This document shows, one piece after another, positions 1-5,128 of a DNA stretch of 6,200 nucleotides (position 1 is the first letter of the stretch; each line of letters begins with the position of its first letter). Both the position numbers and the translations under genes were made by a program. Origin of the DNA: Acidaminococcus sp. CAG:917. GTDB taxonomy: Bacteria > Bacillota > Clostridia > Christensenellales > CAG-917. The notes under the pieces are model-generated. The model saw only the letters and a program-made list of their open reading frames with translations, was not told the DNA's origin and did no database searches. The stretch covers positions 1-6,200 of the forward strand of contig FR901018.1 of assembly GCA_000437555.1 (NCBI GenBank), read 5' to 3'.

Positions 1-302
1 GCGCCTTGCGGACCCGTGACTGTCACGAGATTAAAGTCGGGCGAAGTGCCTGGTGTTCCCGTTGGAGCGTTTACGTTTGCTTCATAAAGAGCGCCGTCAT
101 AATAAACCAAAGCGCCGCGAGGGTAGATTGTACCTTGACTGAATTGCTGGACGTCGTTTATTCCCGCACCTGTCGGACCTGTCGGACCTGTGGGGCCCGT
201 AGGGCCCGTAGGACCTTTAGGGCATGTGGGTCCTGAAGGACGGCATACGGGTTTATTGTTGCAGTTTGGAATACGGCAACAAAATCTGTTAAATATAGCC
301 AT
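1..302 (-). CDS. Collagen-like, Cys-rich probable spore-surface protein (5' part)
   Basis: Read on the minus strand from an ATG at 302-300, the frame stays open to the window edge, giving 100 residues; the C-terminal part lies outside. Residues 1-27 carry five cysteines (8, 9, 14, 20, 27). Residues 30-45 are collagen-type Gly-Pro-Thr triplets. Residues 54-95 form a short non-collagen module with Tyr, Gly and Asp at regular places (Tyr60, Gly63, Tyr67-Tyr68, Gly70, Tyr73-Glu74, Pro88-Asp89), resembling small carbohydrate-binding or tail-fibre-like modules. Gly-Pro-Gln-Gly resumes at 97. No signal peptide is visible. A Shine-Dalgarno AGGAGGT complement lies at 312-318, about 10 nt before the start, and a sigma K promoter lies further upstream. 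Collagen-like proteins in spore formers often sit on the exosporium or outer coat (BclA is the known example), and cysteines could cross-link it there. The family call is firm; the spore-surface role is inferred. Confidence 0.85.
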   Translation of the reverse strand, partial: MAIFNRFCCRIPNCNNKPVCRPSGPTCPKGPTGPTGPTGPTGPTGAGINDVQQFSQGTIYPRGALVYYDGALYEANVNAPTGTPGTSPDFNLVTVTGPQG

Positions 303-349
303 ATTTAATTTAACCTCCTGAAATTATGTAATCTACATAAAGTCTAATA

Positions 350-378
350 TAAGATATGTTTTTTTTAGCAAATTGGTT
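350..378 (-). promoter_or_regulatory. Sigma K-type promoter for the collagen-like gene
   Basis: Read on the minus strand, AACC (378-375) is followed by 16 nt and then CATATCTTA (358-350). This fits the known sigma K pattern of mACm, 16-17 nt, CATAnnnTA at every defined position. The spacer contains a run of eight A. A start site near 343 would give a leader of about 40 nt that includes the ribosome binding site. It implies late mother-cell expression, in line with a spore-surface product. The Clostridia consensus may differ slightly from the Bacillus one used here. Confidence 0.65.
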
Positions 379-614
379 ATTTCATAAAACGTAACGGTTT
401 TAGCTTTAGAATAATTGAATGTGAGAATAAATTAAAAAGCCATTTAAAACTTTTATAAGAGGGATTTGTTAATCAAGTCGCCTTAATTGAAAAACCTTAG
501 CATATTTTACAAAAATCAGGATTATCAAAATTAAAACTCTCGCAAAAAAATAAAGTTAACAAGTGCGCGGTAAAGCAATTTGTTTATTTTGTTTTGAAAA
601 TTGATTGATTTTCG

Positions 615-643
615 TTGAAAAAATCATAATTGAGTTGTAATAT
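615..643 (+). promoter_or_regulatory. Candidate sigma A promoter for the ECF transporter gene
   Basis: TTGAAA (615-620), a 17-nt spacer and TAATAT (638-643) give a reasonable housekeeping promoter with a -35 of 5/6 and a -10 of 4/6. The leader would be about 28 nt. In DNA this AT-rich, partial matches are frequent, so this rests on spacing and position. Confidence 0.45.
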
Positions 644-677
644 TTACTAAACAATTAAAATTGGCGGTGAAAACAAA

Positions 678-1445
678 ATGCCCAAAGACAAATTGAATGA
701 AAATTTATCCGATAAAAAGATTGTCGAAAATAGTGATGTGAATTTTTGTTCGTCTGGTGATGAGATAAAATTATCCGATTCACAAGACAACGACTATTCG
801 AGATGTTCTATAAAAGCTCAAAACAATGGTAACAGCTTGTCGCATTTATCGGACGAGTCTGTCGAGAGCGAAAATTTTGAACATAAAGAGAAACAAAAAG
901 ATTTTCCTAAAAGAGAAAATAAATTATCTAACGGTAAAAGACGGTTTAAAATAAGGACTGCCGATATTGCCGTTACCGCTGTTATGACTGCGTTGGTAAT
1001 TGTCTTTACGTCGTTCATTAAAGTTCCGATAGGGGCGGGGGGATACATTCACTTGGGCGACTTGATGATATTGCTTTCGGCGAGCATTTTGCCTCTGCCT
1101 TTTGCTTTGCTTTCGTCATGTGTGGGTGCTGTGCTGTCCGATGTGATTGTGGGGGCGCCTGTTTGGGCTCCTTTTTCACTGATAGTAAAGGCTCTTATAG
1201 TAATTTGTTTTACCGCAAAAAAAGAAAAAGTTTTGTGTGCGAGAAATTTTATTGCGTGCGGTATAAGCTGCGTCATAACGGTTATCGGATATTTTTTTAG
1301 TGAAGTTATTATCTACGGAAATTGGGGGGCTTACGTCAGTATGCCTTGGAATCTGATTCAAGCGGTAGTGGCGGCCGTGGGCTATATCGTAATAGGTATA
1401 GCTTTCGATAAATTGAAGGTTAAAAAATTTATTTATAAAAGATAA
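678..1445 (+). CDS. ECF-type transporter S component with long N-terminal extension
   Basis: 255 residues. Residues about 95-245 are a multi-spanning membrane protein of the ECF S-component type, which captures a vitamin or precursor and works with a shared EcfT-EcfA-EcfA' energising module that is not in this window. Hydrophobic segments lie near 97-113, 129-158, 164-180, 190-212 and 224-243. Typical family motifs are GGYIHLGD (121-128) and SDVIVGAPVWAPF (154-166) followed by a Lys at 171. The substrate cannot be read from sequence. Residues 1-94 are hydrophilic, rich in Ser, Asp, Asn, Glu and Lys, probably disordered, and end in a basic stretch (KRRFKIR, 87-93) just before the first membrane segment. 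Most S components are about 160-210 residues without such a tail. The ATG at 678 follows a weak GGCGGTGA ribosome site at 663-670; the next Met (103) lies inside the first membrane segment, so the long form is preferred. Confidence 0.82.
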   Translation: MPKDKLNENLSDKKIVENSDVNFCSSGDEIKLSDSQDNDYSRCSIKAQNNGNSLSHLSDESVESENFEHKEKQKDFPKRENKLSNGKRRFKIRTADIAVTAVMTALVIVFTSFIKVPIGAGGYIHLGDLMILLSASILPLPFALLSSCVGAVLSDVIVGAPVWAPFSLIVKALIVICFTAKKEKVLCARNFIACGISCVITVIGYFFSEVIIYGNWGAYVSMPWNLIQAVVAAVGYIVIGIAFDKLKVKKFIYKR

Positions 1446-1481
1446 TAAATTCAATATAACAGAGATGCTTTAATAACGGTG

Positions 1482-1505
1482 AAAAGCTCATATATTATAG
1501 CTTTT
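1482..1505 (+). terminator. Weak hairpin after the ECF transporter gene
   Basis: AAAAGCT (1482-1488) pairs with AGCTTTT (1499-1505) around a 10-nt AT loop, 36 nt after the stop codon. The stem is only 7 bp and mostly A-T, and the T run is part of the stem. It may be a weak terminator or chance. Confidence 0.25.
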
Positions 1506-1708
1506 AAATTAAAATATCGATAAAACGCCTATAACGTGAAACAAATTCAGAAATTATAAAAGTTATTTATAAATGCGCTGTGAATATAAATAGAAAATAA
1601 AGCTTTTTTACTGCGTTATTTTCGCCTTTGACATTTCTTTTTGCAAGCGTTACGGACGTATGTTTAATGTCTTAATTTTAAAAAAATGTATCCAAACCGC
1701 TAATTTAA

Positions 1709-1717
1709 TGTTATAAT
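1709..1717 (+). promoter_or_regulatory. Extended -10 sigma A promoter for the DUF436 gene
   Basis: TGTTATAAT is an exact extended -10 element (TGn followed by TATAAT at 1712-1717). The -35 position shows only a poor match, which an extended -10 can tolerate. An A/T tract lies upstream around 1674-1687. The start site would be near 1724, giving a leader of about 50 nt. Confidence 0.55.
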
Positions 1718-1774
1718 AAATTTAACAGAATAAGTTTTCATATTGCTTTATCGAAAGTCAAAACAGGGGTGTGT

Positions 1775-2323
1775 ATGGACTTAAAAGAACAAATTAAAAA
1801 TTCGTTGTTTGAAATTATAGAGTTGTCGAAGATTAAAAAAGGGCAAATACTCTTGATAGGTTGTTCGACAAGCGAGGTTAGCGGATTTAAAATCGGCTCT
1901 CATTCGGCTGAGGACGTAGGATATGAGCTGGCACAAACGGCGCTCGATATATTAAATGAAAAAGGGATATATATTGCAGCTCAATGTTGCGAGCATTTAA
2001 ACAGGGCTGTGGTAGTTTCAAGAGAAGCCATAAGCAAGTTCAACCTTGAAGAGGTTAACGTTGTTCCGTGGCTCAAAGGCGGTGGTTCGTTTGCCACGGC
2101 AACGTATAAGCTTCTCGGCGACGATGCCGCAGTTGTCGAAACGATTAAAGCAGATGCAGGGCTTGATATCGGTGCCGTTATGATAGGAATGCGTCTTAAA
2201 GAGGTCGCTGTTCCTGTCCGCTTGAAAAACAATAAAATAGGAGAGGCGGCCGTTTCGGGCGCGCGTGTAAGGCCTAAGTTTATCGGCGGTGAAAGAGCAA
2301 AATATAACGAAGATTTAAAGTAG
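1775..2323 (+). CDS. DUF436/UPF0340 family protein (YwlG-like, TIGR01440)
   Basis: 182 residues from the ATG at 1775, close to the family's usual 175-185. The frame also opens with an in-frame GTG at 1769, but the AGGGGTG ribosome site (1765-1771) overlaps that codon and fits the ATG. Family motifs: GCSTSEVSG (29-37), QCCEHLNRAVVV (70-81), GGGSFATA (102-109), ADAGLDIGAVMIGMRL (126-141), VAVPVR (144-149) and RVRPKFIGGERAKY (164-177). The Cys-Cys-Glu-His-Leu-Asn block and the Gly-Gly-Ser loop are its most conserved parts. The biochemical role is not established; from memory, Thermus and Bacillus relatives share a fold with the YokD/aminoglycoside N3-acetyltransferase group, which would suggest an enzyme but proves nothing about substrate. 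It is probably cytosolic. It has its own promoter and a strong terminator, so it is likely transcribed alone. B. subtilis ywlG is the likely ortholog, but the symbol is withheld because the function is unknown. Confidence 0.9.
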   Translation: MDLKEQIKNSLFEIIELSKIKKGQILLIGCSTSEVSGFKIGSHSAEDVGYELAQTALDILNEKGIYIAAQCCEHLNRAVVVSREAISKFNLEEVNVVPWLKGGGSFATATYKLLGDDAAVVETIKADAGLDIGAVMIGMRLKEVAVPVRLKNNKIGEAAVSGARVRPKFIGGERAKYNEDLK

Positions 2324-2820
2324 TATCTGCACTGTATCTTCGCGATATGATAGTCGTAAAAAGCGCGATTTATTTTACACCGATTAATGCACTTCATAAT
2401 TTTATGTTTTTCTAAACGCTTTAAATAAATTCAAGTTTGGTTTTATTAGTGGGCGGCGCATCGGAGCGCCGCTATTTAATTTTGTTAGCGTTTTTCTAAA
2501 TTTTTATAAAATTTTTGCCCGTATTTGATAATCCGGCGCGCTATAACATAAGTGAATTTATTATATATTTCTACAAATTTTAGAATAATAATTCTATAAA
2601 AACCGATTTTTTAGAATACATTAACCAATAAAGACGGTATTTTGCTTGCTTCCCGTTATTGTGATTTAGAATTATGTTTAAAATCTTATAAGGTATTAAT
2701 TTGGCTGTGGATATTAATATGTTTATTCATTAGACATAATTTTTTTATATCGTTTTTTTATCTACAAATAAAGCTAAAATCTTTCCTTTTTTAAATGTTA
2801 GTATCATCGCGGAGGGCGAT
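2324..2820. other. Intergenic region upstream of spoIIAA
   Basis: A 497-bp gap. It holds the terminator at 2452-2484 and then about 330 bp of very AT-rich DNA that should contain the spoIIA operon promoter. In Bacillus that promoter uses sigma H and Spo0A. Only a sigma H-like -10 (AGTGAATTT, 2551-2559) was found, without an AGGA-type -35, and no Spo0A box was recognised. A short AGAAT/ATTCT inverted repeat lies at 2581-2594. No gene was seen. Confidence 0.55.
2452..2484 (+). terminator. Rho-independent terminator after the DUF436 gene
   Basis: GCGGCGC (2453-2459) pairs perfectly with GCGCCGC (2466-2472) around a 6-nt loop, with an extra G-T pair outside, followed by a T-rich run (TATTTAATTTTGTT). 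It stands out as a GC-rich block in AT-rich DNA. It lies about 130 nt after the stop codon, so the transcript has a long 3' tail. Confidence 0.8.
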
Positions 2821-3120
2821 ATGACCTATAAAATGTGCGGCGATGATTTATACGTATATTTATACGGAGAATTCGATGACAGCGTCGCAAAGACAATAAG
2901 GGAAAATATTGATATGCTTATCGACAGTTTTGTTTTTTCAAGGCTTGTTATCGATATGCGAGACGTAAGCTTTATGGATAGCACGGGGATTGGAGTTATT
3001 TTGGGCAGATACAAAAAATTAAGGTCTTTGGGCAGGAAATTGTCGGTTAAAAACGTGAATTTTCAAGTGGATAAAGTGTTTTCCATGTGCGGAATTTACG
3101 ATATAGTATCCAAACTGTAA
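2821..3120 (+). CDS. spoIIAA: Anti-sigma F factor antagonist SpoIIAA
   Basis: 99 residues forming a single STAS domain. In the forespore, dephosphorylated SpoIIAA binds SpoIIAB and frees sigma F. The phosphorylation site is the MDSTGIGVILGRYK motif (52-65), in which Ser54 aligns with the known Ser58 of B. subtilis SpoIIAA; the following residue is Thr instead of Ser. The VIDMRDVSF strand (43-51) precedes the site, and the C-terminal helix around VDKVFSMCGIYDIV (83-96) also fits the family. At 99 residues it lacks about 15 C-terminal residues relative to the Bacillus protein, beyond the core fold. A strong GGAGGG ribosome site (2811-2816) lies 4 nt before the ATG. It is first in the spoIIAA-spoIIAB-sigF order, but the gap to the next gene is 138 bp, where these genes normally abut or overlap. 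Assignment is firm by sequence and context. Confidence 0.95.
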   Translation: MTYKMCGDDLYVYLYGEFDDSVAKTIRENIDMLIDSFVFSRLVIDMRDVSFMDSTGIGVILGRYKKLRSLGRKLSVKNVNFQVDKVFSMCGIYDIVSKL

Positions 3121-3141
3121 AAAACTTTTAAAGCGGTTTTT
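3120..3141 (+). terminator. Possible weak attenuator hairpin after spoIIAA
   Basis: AAAAAC (3120-3125, starting at the last base of the stop codon) can pair with GTTTTT (3136-3141) across a 10-nt loop, ending in a T run. The stem is short and A-T-rich. Its right half overlaps the left arm of the longer stem starting at 3128, so the two folds exclude each other. The terminator role is inferred. Confidence 0.25.
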
Positions 3142-3193
3142 GAATGAGATTTATATCTAAAATGTCTTTATATCAAATTGGAAATCGCTTTAA
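3128..3193 (+). repeat. Long inverted repeat in the spoIIAA-spoIIAB spacer
   Basis: The 12-base arm TTAAAGCGGTTT (3128-3139) pairs with AAATCGCTTTAA (3182-3193) with one G-U pair. Pairing can extend inward to 3143/3178 through further wobble pairs. The loop contains a small AGAT/ATCT hairpin (3147-3150 and 3155-3158). A second small hairpin, CGTAT/ATACG (3223-3236), lies just before the spoIIAB ribosome site. Such a structure could set the ratio of SpoIIAA to SpoIIAB, but that is inference. Confidence 0.5.
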
Positions 3194-3258
3194 TATTCGT
3201 TTAATACTGTCAGGTTTTGTCTCGTATCAATATACGTTCAAATTATAAGGAGTGAAAA

Positions 3259-3684
3259 ATGAATTATTTTAAAATGCAACTTCCCGCGCTTGATTGCAAC
3301 GAGAAATTCGCCAGAAGCGCTCTTGCGGCTTTTTGTGTAGAGGCTGCGCCGACTTTGGAAGAAATCGGGGACGTCAAGACTGCTGTTTCCGAGGCGGTAA
3401 CAAACGTCGTGGTGCACGCCTACGACAGTGATAATCCGGGCGAAATATTCCTCGAGGCTTATCTCGATGCTAACGAGATAAAAATCGTAATTAAAGATAA
3501 GGGCGTGGGAATACCTGACGTTGATAAAGCGTTAGAGCCGTTTTATTCGACAAAAAGCGATGACGAGCGAAGCGGTATGGGTTTTACCGTTATGCAGACT
3601 TTTATGGATAAAGTTTCGGTCGTTTCGAAAGAGGGCGAAGGAACAACGGTGGAACTCGTTAAAATTTTTGGTGATAAACAGTGA
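3259..3684 (+). CDS. spoIIAB: Anti-sigma F factor and serine kinase SpoIIAB
   Basis: 141 residues, close to the 146 of B. subtilis. It is a GHKL-fold ATP-binding protein that holds sigma F inactive as a dimer and phosphorylates SpoIIAA on serine. The N box is EAVTNVVVHAY (45-55), with Glu45 as the likely catalytic base and Asn49 for Mg-ATP. The G1 box is DKGVG (80-84), followed by the flexible ATP lid with FYSTK (95-99), the G2 box RSGMGF (104-109) and EGTT (127-130). Arg19 in the NEKFAR motif (14-19) aligns with Arg20 of B. subtilis, which contacts both sigma F and SpoIIAA. The ATG has an AAGGAG ribosome site (3247-3252) 6 nt upstream. Its TGA stop overlaps the sigF GTG start (GTGA, 3681-3684), implying translational coupling of the inhibitor and its target. 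All key residues are present, so it should be active. Confidence 0.97.
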   Translation: MNYFKMQLPALDCNEKFARSALAAFCVEAAPTLEEIGDVKTAVSEAVTNVVVHAYDSDNPGEIFLEAYLDANEIKIVIKDKGVGIPDVDKALEPFYSTKSDDERSGMGFTVMQTFMDKVSVVSKEGEGTTVELVKIFGDKQ

Positions 3685-4394
3685 TTGAACAGCAAGACGT
3701 TTTGGATTTAATACAAAAATCGAAAGGCGGAGATTTAGACGCCCGCTCAAAGCTTGTAGAGGCAAACTTGCCGCTTGTAAAATCGATAGTAAAACGTTTT
3801 ACGGGAAGGCTTGAATATGATGACCTTATGCAACTCGGGGCCATCGGACTCATTAAGGCTATTTCCGGATTCGATTCAAGCTTCGACGTAAGATTTTCCA
3901 CTTACGCCGTTCCTATGATAACGGGCGAGATAAAGCGTTTTTTGCGTGACGACGGGGCAGTTAAAGTTTCAAGAGCGATGAAGTCGTTGAACTATAAGAT
4001 AATCAAATTTGTCGAGGAGTATAAATCAAATCACGAGAAAGACCCTTCTATAGCGGAGATATCCGAGGCGGTGGGCGCAGACGGACACGATATTGTTTTT
4101 GCAATGGAGTCGTCAAGTGCCGTCACAAGTTTATATGCCGAAAACGAGGACGGGGAAACAAGTATCCTCGATAAAGTCGCGGATAAAGACGATATAGCGC
4201 TAATCGACAAACTTCTTATAAAAGAACTTGTCGGGAATCTGGATGAAAGGGAGCAAAAGATAATTGTTTTGCGATATTTTCGAGATAAGACGCAAAGCGA
4301 AGTGGCAAATCTTCTGGGTATATCACAGGTGCAGGTTTCGCGCATAGAAGGGAAAATTTTAAATAAATTTAAAGAAACCTTTGATGAAAAATAA
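3681..4394 (+). CDS. sigF: RNA polymerase forespore sigma factor F
   Basis: 237 residues, against about 255 in Bacillus; it directs forespore-specific transcription after asymmetric division. Region 2 spans about 24-92, with YDDLMQLGAIGLIKAISGFD (46-65) and the RFSTYAVPMITGEIKRFLRD block (71-90), the latter a hallmark of the sigma F/G group. VKVSR (94-98) follows. Region 3 runs to about 165, and region 4 (about 186-234) has the helix-turn-helix SEVANLLGISQVQVSRIE (206-223). Sigma F rather than sigma G is chosen because it sits directly after spoIIAB. The GTG start at 3681 overlaps the spoIIAB stop by 4 bp, with a GGTGAT ribosome site (3670-3675) inside spoIIAB, so translation is coupled. SpoIIAB controls its activity after translation. 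The stop codon lies in the loop of a terminator hairpin. Confidence 0.96.
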   Translation: MIEQQDVLDLIQKSKGGDLDARSKLVEANLPLVKSIVKRFTGRLEYDDLMQLGAIGLIKAISGFDSSFDVRFSTYAVPMITGEIKRFLRDDGAVKVSRAMKSLNYKIIKFVEEYKSNHEKDPSIAEISEAVGADGHDIVFAMESSSAVTSLYAENEDGETSILDKVADKDDIALIDKLLIKELVGNLDEREQKIIVLRYFRDKTQSEVANLLGISQVQVSRIEGKILNKFKETFDEK

Positions 4395-4410
4395 CCGTCA
4401 GAGGTTTTTT
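4375..4410 (+). terminator. Rho-independent terminator overlapping the sigF 3' end
   Basis: A 12-bp stem pairs 4375-4386 with 4396-4407 (two G-U pairs), closed by a 9-nt loop (4387-4395) that contains the TAA stop at 4392-4394. A run of six T (4405-4410) closes the structure. This ends the spoIIA operon and separates it from spoVAC. Because the left arm lies in the coding region, a ribosome at the stop codon could keep it from folding. Confidence 0.75.
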
Positions 4411-4435
4411 AGCGAGTTTTTGAATTTACATTTGT

Positions 4436-4588
4436 AACTAATTTGCTTTTGTAACTAGCTTATTTGCCTAACTAATTATTAATTATAACTAATCTGTATA
4501 TCTGACTTATCTATATGACTAACTTACCCGCATAACCGACTTGGCTGTATAAATAACTTTGCTGTATAGTAAACTTGTTTTTTGCCTT
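4436..4588. repeat. Nine tandem degenerate repeats with exact 17-bp period
   Basis: Nine units begin at 4436, 4453, 4470, 4487, 4504, 4521, 4538, 4555 and 4572, each exactly 17 bp after the last. The first four bases are AACT in seven units and GACT in two, so ACT at positions 2-4 is invariant. The rough consensus is AACTWATCTGTATAWCT, with positions 5-17 more degenerate. The best matched units are 4-8. The array starts 26 bp after the sigF terminator. It is unlikely to be coding, since 17 is not a multiple of 3 and stop codons are frequent (TAACTAA recurs). It could be a decayed minisatellite or a binding-site array. Confidence 0.8.
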
Positions 4589-4916
4589 ATTTATTAAATG
4601 TCTTTAAATATTTATAACGCTTTAATTCGTATTTAAGGTGTTGGTTTAATCTATAGTGCCTATATAGGGCGTTTGCAGAATTATATCACTTCTATAAAGT
4701 GCGATTTTTCACCGTTTGAACTTTTTGGCGGATATAAAAACGGCTGATTAATATTTGTTAAGATATTTTGCTTAGCCATATTAAAAGAGTGTAATATGAT
4801 GAAAATATTTATAGTTTAAAAACCTTGTGTCATCTTGTCGTGATTTTTATCTTCTTTTACGCAATAGGGTCTTTTATGCTTATAGAATTTAAGCGGATTT
4901 TGCTGCTGTTTTAAAA

Positions 4917-4957
4917 TAAAGCTTTAATATGGCATGCAATGTGTTAAAAAGCTTTAA
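4917..4957. repeat. Paired AAAGCTTTAA repeats
   Basis: AAAGCTTTAA occurs at 4918-4927 and 4948-4957, 30 bp apart. The core AAAGCTTT is itself palindromic, so the copies are direct repeats and can also pair as a 9-bp stem (4917-4925 with 4948-4956) around a loop that contains GCATGC. It may be chance in AT-rich DNA. Confidence 0.35.
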
Positions 4958-5128
4958 GTTTGTTGCTCATTGTTTTGTGTTAATTCGTTTCATTTAATTT
5001 GTATTAATATTGCTTATAACATTTGCGGCTGTAAATTGCAGGTATATTTTTACATTTTTCAAAAAAAATAAAAATATGGAAAAAATCAAACAGATAAAAA
5101 TTCGTGACGAAATAGTGGAGGGCGAAAG

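Larger units (their letters stand above)
303..677. other. Divergent intergenic region
   Basis: This AT-rich spacer separates the minus-strand collagen-like gene from the plus-strand transporter gene. It holds the sigma K-type promoter at 350-378 and a sigma A-like promoter at 615-643. A small inverted repeat TGATTTT/AAAATCA (606-612 and 620-626) overlaps the latter's -35. No riboswitch of a kind often found before ECF transporter genes (TPP, FMN, folate, preQ1) was recognised, and the probable leader before 678 is too short for one. Nothing else was seen between about 380 and 600. Confidence 0.6.
1446..1774. other. Intergenic region between ECF transporter and DUF436 genes
   Basis: AT-rich with no open frame of note. 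It contains the weak hairpin at 1482-1505 and the extended -10 promoter at 1709-1717. A perfect TTGACA at 1628-1633 lacks a matching -10 at normal spacing. Nothing else was recognised. Confidence 0.6.
4395..5128. other. 734-bp non-coding region between sigF and spoVAC
   Basis: No credible gene was found on either strand. The region holds the right arm of the sigF terminator and the 17-bp repeat array. It also contains a palindrome CCTATATAGG (4659-4668), a small CACTT/AAGTG hairpin (4687-4701) and the AAAGCTTTAA pair (4918-4957). The last 170 bp should hold the spoVA promoter, expected to be sigma G-type, but no convincing match was seen; GTATA at 5042-5046 is the only -35-like element and lacks a proper -10. 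Confidence 0.6.

Noticed and set aside
6..236. Open frame of 76 codons on the plus strand
   Set aside because: It is the antisense of the collagen-like gene; its Thr-Cys-Arg repeats are the complement of Gly-Pro-Thr codons, and the minus frame has a ribosome site and promoter.
1628..1656. Perfect TTGACA -35 at 1628-1633
   Set aside because: The base positions 17 nt downstream (TACGGA) are a poor -10; the extended -10 at 1709 is far better placed for the next gene.
1769..1774. In-frame GTG at 1769 as start of the DUF436 gene
   Set aside because: The AGGGGTG ribosome site overlaps this codon, so the ATG at 1775 is the sensible start.
721..2140. Exact Spo0A-box-like TTGTCGAA at 721-728, 1823-1830 and 2133-2140
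   Set aside because: All lie inside coding regions and are explained by common codons; none sits in a promoter region.
2551..2559. Sigma H-like -10 AGTGAATTT
   Set aside because: No AGGA-type -35 at the required spacing; the upstream bases are GC-rich and do not fit.
4436..4588. CRISPR array or leader
   Set aside because: The units are 17 bp, directly abutting, degenerate and without unique spacers; this does not fit CRISPR repeats.
5042..5069. Possible sigma F/G promoter with GTATA at 5042-5046
   Set aside because: The -10 position is only an A run lacking the GG or CAT bases, and the spacing is off by one or two.
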